Part shown: piece by piece, positions 17,489 through 25,859 of the stretch
Position numbering within the stretch: the first letter of the stretch is position 1
Layout: every line of letters starts with the position of its first letter
Assembly (NCBI RefSeq): GCF_000211815.1
Contig: NZ_GL890873.1
Coordinates: 8,219-72,218, forward strand
Reading direction: 5' to 3'
Source: Moorena producens 3L
GTDB lineage: Bacteria; Cyanobacteriota; Cyanobacteriia; Cyanobacteriales; Coleofasciculaceae
Length of the DNA stretch: 64,000 bases
Program-made: the position numbers and the translations under genes
Notes under the pieces: generated by a model
Database searches by the model: none
What the model was told of the DNA's origin: nothing
What the model saw: the letters and a program-made list of their open reading frames with translations, nothing else

Positions 17489-19207
17489 ATGTCAGACCAA
17501 TCCCGTCCAGAAGCACAAAGCACTTCAACTCTAGAAGAAATTCGCACCACACGGCTTGAAAAAGTTGAACAACTGAAAGCAGAAGGATTAATTCCCTATG
17601 CCTATAATTGGGAATCTACAGCTCAGGCTGCCGAATTGCAGCAAAACTATGCTGACCTAGGCAATGGCGAAGAAGTAGATGTGGAAGTGGCTGTTGCTGG
17701 TCGGATTATAGCTCGTCGTGTCTTTGGTAAATTAGCTTTCTTCAACATTCAGGATGAGACTGGTACAATTCAGCTTTACCTGGATAAAAAGAGAATCACT
17801 GCTAAAATGGCAGACCTTCCCAATGCTTTCAATATTCTCAAAAAACTCACTGATACTGGAGATATTATTGGGGCAAAAGGAACCATCAAGCGCACGGAGA
17901 AAGGGGAACTATCGATCTATGTCAAGGAGTATGATATCCTGACTAAATCTTTGTTGCCTTTACCAGATAAATGGCATGGTTTGACGGATACAGAAAAGCG
18001 CTATCGTCAACGTTATGTTGACCTAATTGTTAATCCTGATGTCCGGGAAACCTTTCGTCGTCGTGCCAAAATAACTGCTTCTATTCGGCACTATTTAAAC
18101 CAACAGGATTTTATTGAAATTGAAACTCCGGTACTTCAGAGTGAGGCTGGTGGTGCAGATGCGCGTCCTTTTATCACCTACCACAATACCTTACAAATGG
18201 ACTTGTATCTGCGTATTGCTACCGAGTTACATCTGAAGCGACTAATTGTTGGTGGTTTTGAAAAGGTGTATGAGTTGGGGCGTGTTTTCCGCAATGAAGG
18301 AATTTCGACTCGTCACAATCCGGAATTCACCATGATTGAAATCTATCAGGCTTACGCCGATTATAATCAGATGATGGTGTTGACGGAAAATCTGATTAGT
18401 AATGCTGCTAAGGAAGTGTTAGGTACACTAACCATTAACTACCAAGGTGAAGTAATTGATCTAACTCCCCCTTGGCGTAAAGTAACGATGCAAGAGTTAG
18501 TCAAAGACCAAATTGGTTTAGATTTTGATAAGTTTACCAACATTGAGCAGGCAAAAGCAGCAGCAAAAGATGCTGGTGTGGAGGTTCCCAATGATTGCTA
18601 TTCTATTGGTAAATTGCTCAATGAAGCTTTTGAGCAGAAGGTAGAAGAAACGTTAATCCAACCGACTTTCGTTCTGGATTATCCTGTGGAAATCTCTCCC
18701 CTCACTAAGCCCCATCGCTCAAAATCTGGTTTAGTAGAACGGTTTGAATTGTTTATAGTGGGAAGAGAAACAGCAAACAGTTATTCTGAGTTAACTGATC
18801 CTATAGATCAACGGCAACGACTAGAAGCTCAAGCAGCCAGGAAAGCAGCAGGAGATTTGGAAGCTCAAGATGTTGATGAAGACTTTCTCGCTGCTCTGGA
18901 GTACGGTATGCCTCCCACTGGTGGTTTAGGTATTGGTATTGACCGTTTAGTGATGCTACTCACTGATTCAGCTAGTATTCGAGATGTGATTGCTTTCCCA
19001 TTGCTGAAAAGTACCAGCGCTGTGATTAAATCCTTCGACTACGATGTAGAAAAAAAAATTCTTCGGGTTCAATTCAATAATGGTAGTATCTACAAGTATC
19101 GGGATGTACCAGAGGAGATCTACAAGGGTTTAAAAGATAATCCTTCTATCGGTCAGTATTTTAATACCCATATCCGCGAAAAATATGGCTTCGACCGAGA
19201 AATTTAG
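17489..19207 (+). CDS. lysS: lysyl-tRNA synthetase, class II, with C-terminal KTSC domain
   Basis: The enzyme charges tRNA-Lys. The 572 residues comprise an OB-fold anticodon-binding domain (about 60-170), then the class II core with motif 2 (YELGRVFRNEGIS then HNPEFTMIEIYQAY) and motif 3 (GIGIDRLVMLL). Bacterial LysRS normally ends near DVIAFPLLK. Here about 66 more residues form a KTSC domain (IKSFDYDVEKKILRVQF, IYKYRDVPEEIY), a small beta domain named for its place at LysRS C-termini. The ATG at 17489 gives the full N-terminus. Confidence 0.96.
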   Translation: MSDQSRPEAQSTSTLEEIRTTRLEKVEQLKAEGLIPYAYNWESTAQAAELQQNYADLGNGEEVDVEVAVAGRIIARRVFGKLAFFNIQDETGTIQLYLDKKRITAKMADLPNAFNILKKLTDTGDIIGAKGTIKRTEKGELSIYVKEYDILTKSLLPLPDKWHGLTDTEKRYRQRYVDLIVNPDVRETFRRRAKITASIRHYLNQQDFIEIETPVLQSEAGGADARPFITYHNTLQMDLYLRIATELHLKRLIVGGFEKVYELGRVFRNEGISTRHNPEFTMIEIYQAYADYNQMMVLTENLISNAAKEVLGTLTINYQGEVIDLTPPWRKVTMQELVKDQIGLDFDKFTNIEQAKAAAKDAGVEVPNDCYSIGKLLNEAFEQKVEETLIQPTFVLDYPVEISPLTKPHRSKSGLVERFELFIVGRETANSYSELTDPIDQRQRLEAQAARKAAGDLEAQDVDEDFLAALEYGMPPTGGLGIGIDRLVMLLTDSASIRDVIAFPLLKSTSAVIKSFDYDVEKKILRVQFNNGSIYKYRDVPEEIYKGLKDNPSIGQYFNTHIREKYGFDREI

Positions 19208-19341
19208 TGTAAGGATTCAGCCCAAGGATCATCAGCCATAATCTAGTAACTTGCTGTTGGATTATAAGTTGAGAGGTCAGATGAAAATTTAGCTGTCCGG
19301 TAAAAGAAGCCCCACATCTCAATCCGCAAGGATGAGTGTTC

Positions 19342-19443
19342 AAAGTTACCGTAAGAATAAGGCAGTCTTTATGGTTGGTCGGCTATGAGACAAAGGTTAA
19401 AACTGTATGATTAAGACTGCCTTATTCTAAGGTTTCGTTTCCA
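19342..19443. repeat. stem-loop repeat, copy A (GTTACCGTAAGA ... TCTAAGGTTTCGT)
   Basis: The flanks AGTTACCGTAAGA and TCTAAGGTTTCGT enclose a perfect long stem (AGAATAAGGCAGTCTT and its complement). The same flanks enclose different stems near 50.7 kb and twice near 61.4-61.6 kb. This copy sits just outside the tnpB/RHH pair and may belong to the left part of that element. Confidence 0.7.
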
Positions 19444-19453
19444 GGGATGAATT

Positions 19454-19597
19454 TTACACAGAGTCTCCTGGGATTGGGAGACGAGCTATAAAACTTCTGA
19501 CCAACTCAGATGGAGTCATACCCCTCCTGTCAGCCTCCTGCTTTAACTGCTTTTTCTCAAACTCAGTTACTCTAACTATCAATTTTTTATCTTTCAT
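19454..19597 (-). CDS. small ribbon-helix-helix-like protein divergent from tnpB
   Basis: This 47-residue frame begins MKDKKLIVRVTEFEKKQL and contains the helix-turn-helix pattern RRGMTPSELVRSFI, matching the Arc/CopG ribbon-helix-helix fold: one basic strand and two helices. Such proteins bind DNA as dimers and usually repress their own promoter. It lies head-to-head with tnpB, with 77 bp between the starts, so it probably controls tnpB transcription. Similar small genes accompany many cyanobacterial tnpB elements. The long A-run before its ATG gives no clear Shine-Dalgarno. Confidence 0.75.
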   Translation of the reverse strand: MKDKKLIVRVTEFEKKQLKQEADRRGMTPSELVRSFIARLPIPGDSV

Positions 19598-19674
19598 TTT
19601 TTTTGATGTTGTGGGTTGTTATTTGGCTACCCACATGCTAACCTAGTTATAGGTCGAAAAACAGGATACAAAAA

Positions 19675-20856
19675 ATGAGACTAGCTTACCAGTACCGATT
19701 ACGTCCAACGAGAGAGCAGAAAGTTGTAATAGACAATTGGTTGTCAATGCTTTGTGCTCAATACAATTACTTGTTGGCTGATCGATTTAACTGGTACGAA
19801 GCTAACCGCTGTCCCATTAATGCCTGCCCACTTGTCTGTCATCTTCCAAAATTAAGAGTTAATCCTGACTACTACAGTCAAAAGAAAAGATTACCAGGAC
19901 TAAAGAAAACCCATCCTTGGTACAAGCAGGTTCACTCTCAGGTACTTCAGGATGTTGTCAAGAGGGTAAAGTTAGCTTTTGATAGGTTCATTAAAGGGGA
20001 TAGTAATGGAAGACGAAGTGGTCGGCCTAGGTTCAAAAAACCACACCGTTATCGCACTTTTACTTACCCTCAAGTAAAGGAAGGGTGCCTAGATGGAGAC
20101 TTAATAAATCTCCCAAAAATAGGCAGAGTAAAGGTAGTACTTCATCGCCCCATTCCTTCCGGCTTCAAGATTAAGACAGCTTCCATTACAAAAAAGTGCG
20201 ATGGATACTATCTGGTCTTGTCCCTGGAAGACAAGACAGTTCCCGAAGTTAAGCCAGACATAAATCCAGATTCAATAATTGGGATTGATGTTGGTCTAAA
20301 GGATTTTTTGACAACCTCCGAAGGGGAAGCCATAGAGATTCCTCAATACTATCGGAAAGCTCAAAAGCGCTTAAAGGTTGTCCAAAAGCGGGTATCTAGA
20401 AGGAAGAAGGGAGGAAGTAATAGACTTAAGGCTATCAAACAGCTCGGGAAACAGCATAAAAAAGTAGCGGATAAACGGAAAGACTTTCATTTCAAGACCG
20501 CTAATTACTTATTGTCAAACTACGACGTAGTTGCTCACGAAAAGTTAAACGTCAAAGGGATGGCTAAATCCCGATTGGCTAAATCTGTGCTAGATGCTGG
20601 GTGGTCAAGCTTTCTGACGATACTGACGAACAAAGCCGAAAATGCTGGTTTGTTGGCTGTCCCAGTAAGCGCTCAAAACACTTCACAGAATTGCTCCAAT
20701 TGCGGAAAAAAAGTCCCAAAGAAGCTGCATGTAAGATGGCATGACTGTCCCCATTGTGGATGTAGTCTAGATCGCGATCACAATGCAGCTATAAACATCA
20801 AAAACAGAGCGGAAGGGCAGTCCGTTCTTAAAGCCCAGCGCCTCCGCGCGCAATAG
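19675..20856 (+). CDS. tnpB: RNA-guided endonuclease TnpB (IS200/IS605 family)
   Basis: TnpB is the transposon-encoded ancestor of Cas12 and cuts DNA guided by an omega-RNA from the element's right end. The 393-residue protein has an intact RuvC active site: Asp205 (GIDVGLKD), Glu289 (AHEKLNVKGM) and Asp368 (DRDHNAAINIKNR). The zinc finger has Cys340, Cys343, Cys358 and Cys361. The N-terminal wedge/REC region is complete (starting RLAYQYRLRPTREQK). It is therefore probably functional. No tnpA is next to it. Confidence 0.95.
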   Translation: MRLAYQYRLRPTREQKVVIDNWLSMLCAQYNYLLADRFNWYEANRCPINACPLVCHLPKLRVNPDYYSQKKRLPGLKKTHPWYKQVHSQVLQDVVKRVKLAFDRFIKGDSNGRRSGRPRFKKPHRYRTFTYPQVKEGCLDGDLINLPKIGRVKVVLHRPIPSGFKIKTASITKKCDGYYLVLSLEDKTVPEVKPDINPDSIIGIDVGLKDFLTTSEGEAIEIPQYYRKAQKRLKVVQKRVSRRKKGGSNRLKAIKQLGKQHKKVADKRKDFHFKTANYLLSNYDVVAHEKLNVKGMAKSRLAKSVLDAGWSSFLTILTNKAENAGLLAVPVSAQNTSQNCSNCGKKVPKKLHVRWHDCPHCGCSLDRDHNAAINIKNRAEGQSVLKAQRLRAQ

Positions 20857-20905
20857 CCGGATTGGCTGGGAAGCCTACACTGAACCCAACGGGTCAGTGT
20901 AGGAG
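20800..20905 (+). ncRNA. putative omega-RNA / right-end structure of the tnpB element
   Basis: The 3' end of tnpB runs into two hairpins: CCCAGC ... GCTGGG (about 20834-20870) and a stem of CCTACACTGA-ACCC with GGGTCAGTGTAGG (20874-20903) with one bulged A. In characterised TnpB systems the guide RNA scaffold covers exactly this region and the guide is the host sequence just beyond the right end. Boundaries are estimated. Confidence 0.5.
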
Positions 20906-20922
20906 CTGTCACTTCTTAATGA

Positions 20923-20954
20923 GCGATTAGCTAACCTTGTGCAAAGCTAATCGC
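20923..20954 (+). terminator. hairpin downstream of the tnpB element
   Basis: A perfect 10-bp stem, GCGATTAGCT/AGCTAATCGC, with a 12-nt loop. It is just outside the presumed right end, so it may be an old host terminator for the lysS side. There is only a short T-rich tail. Confidence 0.45.
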
Positions 20955-21160
20955 TTGTAGCTTAGATAGATTAAAGTGAAGCATTGACAAATAAACAAAA
21001 ATATGCGTAGGTAAGGATTGATCGTGCGTTCGCGCTTTTCTAGACCAGGGCTCACTAAAGTCATCAGTCATTTATCAAAGACTTTTGAATTTTTCATTAA
21101 CAATTAACAGGTAACAGTTAACAATAAAGAATTAGCAGTAAAACCTGTAGCTAGCTTGTA

Positions 21161-22795
21161 ATGAACATACGCACTGTCTCTACTAAGCCCTTTACAGACC
21201 AAAAGCCCGGTACTTCCGGACTCCGTAAGTCGGTCACCGTTTTTCAAGAGCCCCATTACCTGGAAAACTTTATCCAGTCTATCTTTGACTCCCTAGAAGG
21301 CTGTGAAGGTCAAACCCTAGTTGTAGGGGGTGATGGTCGCTACTACAATCGGCAAGCAATTCAGACCATTCTCAAAATGGCAGCCGCCAATGGGTTAGGT
21401 CGGTTGTTAGTCGGTTGTGGTGGTATTCTGTCTACCCCAGCAGCATCTTGTGTTATTCGCAAGCATAAGGCATTAGGTGGCATTATCCTCTCGGCTAGCC
21501 ACAATCCTGGGGGTCCAAAGGGTGACTTCGGTGTCAAGTATAACACCAGTAATGGTGGACCAGCACCGGAAAAGGTGACGGAAGCTATCTATGCTCGGAG
21601 TAAAGTCATTGATAGTTACAAAATCCTGGAGGCTGCGGATGTGAATCTAGACCGACCAGGTGCATTTACCCTGGGAACCTTGAGCGTTGAGGTGATTGAC
21701 CCAGTTGAGCCTTATACTCAATTGATGGAGTCCCTGTTTGATTTTGACCGCATTCACCAGCTACTAACCTCTGGGAAATTCCGCATGTGTATGGACTCAT
21801 TACATGCGGTAACTGGTCCCTATGCCCATGCTATTTTTGAACAACGCCTAGGGGCACCAGAAGGTACAGTACTTAATGGTATACCGTTAGAAGATTTTGG
21901 TGGTGGTCATCCTGACCCCAATTTAGTCTATGCTAAGGACTTGGTGGATATTCTCTATGGTGATAATGCACCGGACTTTGGGGCTGCTTCCGATGGGGAT
22001 GGCGATCGCAATATGATCCTGGGAAGCTCGTTCTTCGTTACCCCCAGTGATAGCATCGCTGTGTTAACCGCCAATGCCCATCTGGTACCTGGTTATAGTC
22101 AAGGTTTAGCAGGGGTCGCTCGTTCCATGCCAACCAGTGCTGCTGTAGACCGAGTGGCGGCTCAGTTGGGTATTGATTGCTATGAGACCCCAACAGGTTG
22201 GAAGTTTTTTGGCAATTTATTGGATGCAGGTAAAGCCACTTTGTGCGGTGAAGAAAGTTTCGGCACTGGTTCTAACCATGTACGGGAAAAAGATGGACTT
22301 TGGGCAGTGCTATTCTGGCTCAATATCCTGGCAGTGCGGGGTGAATCAGTGGAGCAGATTGTCCGTAGCCACTGGCAAACCTATGGTCGTAATTTCTATT
22401 CCCGCCATGACTATGAAGAGGTAGATGGGGCACGAGCTCAGGAACTGATGGAGCGTCTGCGTTCAAGTGTGCCAGACCTGAAAGGACAGCAATTTGGCTC
22501 TTACCAGGTAGAGTATGGTGATGACTTTAGTTACACAGACCCAGTAGATGGGAGCGTCAGCCAGAAGCAGGGGATTCGGATTGGCTTTACTGATGGCTCT
22601 CGGATTGTATTCCGCCTATCTGGTACTGGCACAAAAGGGGCAACCCTACGCCTCTATTTAGAGAGCTATGAGCCAGATTCCACTAAGCATGACGTGGATA
22701 CTCAACAAGCATTGGAACCACTGATTTCCCTTGCCCATGAGATTGCCCAGATTCGCAAGTTTACAGAGCGGGAGGTTCCCACTGTAATTACCTAA
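21161..22795 (+). CDS. pgm: phosphoglucomutase (alpha-D-glucose phosphate-specific)
   Basis: The enzyme interconverts glucose-1-phosphate and glucose-6-phosphate, feeding glycogen and sugar-nucleotide synthesis. The 544-residue protein has the phosphoserine loop SASHNPGG (Ser113), the Mg2+ loop DGDGDRN, the substrate loop GEESFGTGSNH and the C-terminal phosphate-binding RLSGTGTKGATLR. All catalytic motifs are intact and the length matches the eukaryote-like family found in cyanobacteria. It is monocistronic and preceded by 'aattaaca'-type short repeats near 21100. Confidence 0.96.
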   Translation: MNIRTVSTKPFTDQKPGTSGLRKSVTVFQEPHYLENFIQSIFDSLEGCEGQTLVVGGDGRYYNRQAIQTILKMAAANGLGRLLVGCGGILSTPAASCVIRKHKALGGIILSASHNPGGPKGDFGVKYNTSNGGPAPEKVTEAIYARSKVIDSYKILEAADVNLDRPGAFTLGTLSVEVIDPVEPYTQLMESLFDFDRIHQLLTSGKFRMCMDSLHAVTGPYAHAIFEQRLGAPEGTVLNGIPLEDFGGGHPDPNLVYAKDLVDILYGDNAPDFGAASDGDGDRNMILGSSFFVTPSDSIAVLTANAHLVPGYSQGLAGVARSMPTSAAVDRVAAQLGIDCYETPTGWKFFGNLLDAGKATLCGEESFGTGSNHVREKDGLWAVLFWLNILAVRGESVEQIVRSHWQTYGRNFYSRHDYEEVDGARAQELMERLRSSVPDLKGQQFGSYQVEYGDDFSYTDPVDGSVSQKQGIRIGFTDGSRIVFRLSGTGTKGATLRLYLESYEPDSTKHDVDTQQALEPLISLAHEIAQIRKFTEREVPTVIT

Positions 22796-22835
22796 GGTTT
22801 TGATGGGTTAGTTTCCCTGTTAATGAAAGGAACAT

Positions 22836-22926
22836 GGGTAATAGGTAATAGGTAATAGGTAATAGGTAATAGGTAATAGGTAATAGGTAATAGGTAATAG
22901 GTAATAGGTAATAGGTAATTAGGTAA
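22836..22926. repeat. GGTAATA heptamer array (STRR), about 12 copies
   Basis: An almost perfect run of the heptamer GGTAATA begins about 40 bp after the pgm stop. It is the classic STRR type of filamentous cyanobacteria. A minus-strand frame across it reads repeated LLPITYY and is an artefact. Confidence 0.95.
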
Positions 22927-23102
22927 GCATTCAGCGTGTCGCGTATCAGCGTGTCGCGTATCAGCCAGCCATTCCCGTAGCGTGGCCAACGGCCAAGGCT
23001 GACGGCTGACGGCTGACGGCTGACGGCACCTCAAGTAGCACCATCTGTAGCGCATATGCTTACTTGGTATAGCACTACCCATTAAGATGTTTGACATTGT
23101 CT

Positions 23103-23242
23103 TGATGCAAAGCGCGAGTGGGGGAAACCACGGCAGTCGCTCATGGGGGGGACCCCCAAGACCGCGCTGCCTCCCCAAGACCGTAATGGTGCGCTTACAG
23201 TCGTCGAATTAAATTCGCCACGGGTCGCACCTCTGCATCGCT
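23103..23242. mobile_element. GATGCA-ended REP/MITE, copy 1
   Basis: It begins TTGATGCAAAGCGCGAGTGG and ends CTGCATCGCT, forming imperfect inverted ends. The interior has the CCCCCAAGACCGCGCTGCC block shared with other copies. A GGTGCG-ended element is nested in it (23187-23232). Related copies are at 26915-27059, 48891-48937 and 61351-61653. Confidence 0.7.
23187..23232. mobile_element. GGTGCG-ended palindromic element nested in the GATGCA element
   Basis: The ends are GGTGCGC and GGGTCGCACCT, with a central inverted pair around GAATTAAATTC. The related stretch at 61.64 kb reads straight from CAAGACCG to CGCTGCATCG without it, so this is an insertion. Confidence 0.65.
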
Positions 23243-23424
23243 TCTAAACTCCGAAACCTAGTCCTAGCTTACTTTTGACTTCTGACTTCTCACTTCTGAC
23301 TTGCCCGTAGCGCTATACAACCCCGACCAGTTACCTATTACCCATTAGCCGTTACCAAAATGAGTAACTGTCTCGGTAATAGTGGATAGCCTAGATTTCA
23401 ATAGCAACAGATTTTTATTCCTAG

Positions 23425-23470
23425 AGGTGCGACCCAAGGGCGATTTACTCGCCCTAGGAGGCGCGCACCT
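23425..23470. mobile_element. GGTGCG-ended palindromic element
   Basis: It starts AGGTGCGACCC and ends GCGCACCT, with an inner stem GGGCGA ... TCGCCC. It belongs to the same family as 23187-23232, 50589-50658 and 61688-61759. Confidence 0.7.
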
Positions 23471-23738
23471 ATAAAAATTTTCATCATTGTTTAATTTAGC
23501 TCATCTCCATAGATGGTTCTTGGATATTTCGTCAAGTCAAGAGATATCTGGCTACATTTCAACATTATTTATTGTCAATTAGTTAATTTTATGAATAATC
23601 TCAAATCACCTGCTGTTAACCCTTTTTGCCACACAGTAAATTGATTGGGGCAAAAGCTTGCTTGCACACCTCAATGACTGAATCAAAGAGGGACTGAATG
23701 AAAAAGATTATTCTTTAACCCAGATTTGGTATAACCCC

Positions 23739-24418
23739 TAACTGCTCTGAGGGAGGGTAAAATTACTCATTCATAATTCTTAGCTGAATGATGTTATATA
23801 ATAATTAGTTTTTGCTCAGGACTAACTCAGTAAATTTTTCATAAATTTTTATGAATTTTTGATGAAAATCCCTATTTTGATAGTGACATTTACTGAAATT
23901 TATGCCATTTATACTAATGGTAGGATTTTTTTTTGTCAGTCAAAACGCAAAAAAAAAATATGAAGCCTAGAACCAAACTACTTTTTTGACTAGGTCATCT
24001 GTTAGGGGTGGAATTTGATCAGGGAATCGTTAGGGAGTCAAACTATAGAAAAGGCTTCAAAAAATCTATCCAGTTTCACTGGATAGATTTGAGGAGGGCA
24101 TCTTTGAACTATTAAAGGGGGTGTTTTACCCTTACCGATGTTTCTAGAAACATGTATCTAGAAAGGTACTGTACCCTAGATACATCGATAAGCATGATTA
24201 AATTTGCCCCAAAAGTTCACATACAAAGTTCACATAAAAAGTTCACAGACTCTTATCCCATTTCAGGCCAGGGACGTTGAGTAATGCCAGTTTTGTAAGT
24301 TACACATCCCGTGAGTTACTGAATTGGGATGGAGTAATTAGAAATTTTTGGTGCATCAGGACTGAAAAGAAAAGCCCACCAGTGTAAACACAGATAACTT
24401 TTGGGAGAAAACCATCTT
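23739..24418 (+). promoter_or_regulatory. conserved structured leader of the first CBM/FG-GAP gene
   Basis: About 680 bp are closely matched by the sequence before the second paralogue (26380-27198). Conserved parts include TATAATAATTAG near 23797, a TTTATACTAATGG block near 23906, a hairpin at 24062-24090, a stem of GTATCTAG/CTAGATAC near 24152-24182 and AAAGTTCACA direct repeats at 24213-24247. The conservation suggests a promoter plus long 5' UTR. Confidence 0.6.
24062..24090 (+). promoter_or_regulatory. leader hairpin with a covarying base pair (copy 1)
   Basis: AAATCTATCCAGT and ACTGGATAGATTT form a perfect 13-bp stem with loop TTC. The second leader has the same hairpin with one C-G pair changed to T-A (26698-26726). 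Confidence 0.75.
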
Positions 24419-25744
24419 ATGGTTCTGATTGAAGCAGAAAGCGATCGCGTAACGCGAGTCAACTATGAGACAACCAGTGCAAACAATATTGATACCGTTG
24501 CTTCAGGCGGTCGAGCCGTCCAGATCTCAAGCTTTAATGACCCGGTTGAAGAAAACCCTGGTGTGCTTAGATTTCAATGGACAGCAGATGATGGACCGGC
24601 TGGTAAGTACGATATTAGTATTGCCTACTTTGACGAAGAGGATGGGGAATCTCCACTGACATTTAGTGTCAACGACAATGTAGTTGGTACATATGTTTAT
24701 AATCTAAACTTACCTGGGATTACAGCTGAGCCAAGGAATTATGTCCCTCTGAGCGGTGGCAATCCACGTGGCCCTCGCCCTCTAAGTGCTGAGGATAATC
24801 CAAATGCCATTTTTCAGGGCGTAGACCTTGCTCCAGGGGATGAAATAGAAATCTCGGTACTGGCAGATAGCATTAATAATGATGCTAATTTCGAGCTAGG
24901 GCGACTTGATGCCATTGAAATTACCCCAGCTGAAGATATTATCCCCAGTTTGGATCTGTTCTGGCGTAATCCTGTCACTGGACAACTTGGTGTGTGGACT
25001 CTAAATGACGAAGGCACTAGCGTCGAGACGGCAGCGTTCATTAAAGATCAAAGTGGTAAGGAGGTATTGGTACCAGACGACAGTCCATTTGACGCCCGTG
25101 GTGTTGTGGATTTAGGCGATGGTAACAGGAGTCCTCTGTGGCGTAATACCGAAACCGGGGGTGTTGCGATTTGGAAGATGGAAGGCTCCGAGTTCCAGGA
25201 GGCAATAACTACTCAGGCACCAGCAGGTCAACCAGGATCAGACCTCAACTGGGAAATCCGTGGCACCGGAGATGTTAACGGTGGTGGTGCAGAAGAAATC
25301 TTCTGGTACAACACATCTACTGGAGAAATTGCTGTTTGGGAGATAGATCAAACCGGGTTTCAGAATGCTACGTTTATTACGGATACCAATGGTGACAGGT
25401 TGACCATATCACCTAATGATCCCTGGCAGTTAGTTGCGGCTGGAGACATGGATGGCGATGGTAACGCAGATGCTATCTGGGAAAATATGAATACCCAAGA
25501 GTTTGCCTACTGGAAGCTTGATGGTACTGTTTTCCAAAACGCAGTGCTGATCGATTCCCGACCAGCAAACGGTGCTTGGGAATTCCGTGGTTCCTATGAC
25601 GCTAACAACGATGGTACTGATGATTTCTTCTTCCGTAATTCCGTTACTGGACAGAATGGCATGTGGATGATCCACAATAACTCACTGGGTCAGATTGTCG
25701 AGATCGATAGGGTTGAGGATCTCAACTTCTCCTTCTACGTCTAG
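24419..25744 (+). CDS. CBM6-like domain plus FG-GAP/VCBS repeat protein, paralogue 1
   Basis: The product has 441 residues. Residues 1-170 look like a CBM6/CBM35-type carbohydrate-binding beta-sandwich: the opening IEAES, VASGGRAV, and the GKYDISIAYFDEEDGE strand. Residues 180-441 hold four repeats of about 65 residues with FG-GAP/VCBS features: GVVDLGDGNRSPLWRNT, GTGDVNGGGAEEIFWYN and GDMDGDGNADAIWEN, with calcium-type DxDxDG loops. No signal peptide is seen, odd for a presumed surface or carbohydrate-binding protein. The ATG at 24419 is preferred over the TTG at 24401 because GGGAG lies before it. A terminator follows. Confidence 0.82.
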   Translation: MVLIEAESDRVTRVNYETTSANNIDTVASGGRAVQISSFNDPVEENPGVLRFQWTADDGPAGKYDISIAYFDEEDGESPLTFSVNDNVVGTYVYNLNLPGITAEPRNYVPLSGGNPRGPRPLSAEDNPNAIFQGVDLAPGDEIEISVLADSINNDANFELGRLDAIEITPAEDIIPSLDLFWRNPVTGQLGVWTLNDEGTSVETAAFIKDQSGKEVLVPDDSPFDARGVVDLGDGNRSPLWRNTETGGVAIWKMEGSEFQEAITTQAPAGQPGSDLNWEIRGTGDVNGGGAEEIFWYNTSTGEIAVWEIDQTGFQNATFITDTNGDRLTISPNDPWQLVAAGDMDGDGNADAIWENMNTQEFAYWKLDGTVFQNAVLIDSRPANGAWEFRGSYDANNDGTDDFFFRNSVTGQNGMWMIHNNSLGQIVEIDRVEDLNFSFYV

Positions 25745-25788
25745 GATAGTCAGCAGCTAGCTTTTCTGTTGTAATTAAAGTTGAGAAA

Positions 25789-25824
25789 AACCCACCCCTT
25801 CTGCTTACGCTCAAGGGGTGGGTT
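25789..25824 (+). terminator. terminator hairpin of CBM/FG-GAP gene 1
   Basis: Perfect 12-bp arms AACCCACCCCTT/AAGGGGTGGGTT with a 12-nt loop, followed by GATTGTT. The same hairpin closes the second paralogue, so it is part of the duplicated unit. Confidence 0.8.
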
Positions 25825-25859
25825 GATTGTTCACTTAAATCTGAATCTAATATCTCCGA

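Larger units (their letters stand above)
19454..20910. mobile_element. IS200/IS605-type element with tnpB and divergent RHH gene (no tnpA)
   Basis: The unit comprises a minus-strand ribbon-helix-helix gene, a plus-strand tnpB and a right-end hairpin. No Y1 transposase (TnpA) is present, so mobility would need TnpA in trans. The right boundary is probably near 20905-20910, just after the hairpin. The left boundary is not clear and could lie as far left as about 19300. Confidence 0.6.
22796..23738. other. repeat cluster downstream of pgm
   Basis: About 0.9 kb without a convincing gene. Besides the heptamer array it holds GCGTGTCGCGTATCA (two copies, 22937-22965), CGGCTGA heptamers (22993-23025), one GATGCA-ended element containing one GGTGCG-ended element, a second GGTGCG element at 23425-23470, and 'acttctgacttct' repeats near 23277-23300. 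Confidence 0.7.

Noticed and set aside
22836..22926. Possible CRISPR-like repeat array
   Set aside because: The units are contiguous 7-mers with no unique spacers, so it is an STRR. The same applies to the arrays at 39790-39862 and 48959-48996.
22792..23178. Minus-strand frame of 128 residues with repeated LLPITYY
   Set aside because: The heptamer array GGTAATA is translated in three phases as a peptide repeat because seven bases is not a multiple of three and contains no stop in this strand. There is no ribosome binding site and the rest crosses mobile repeats.
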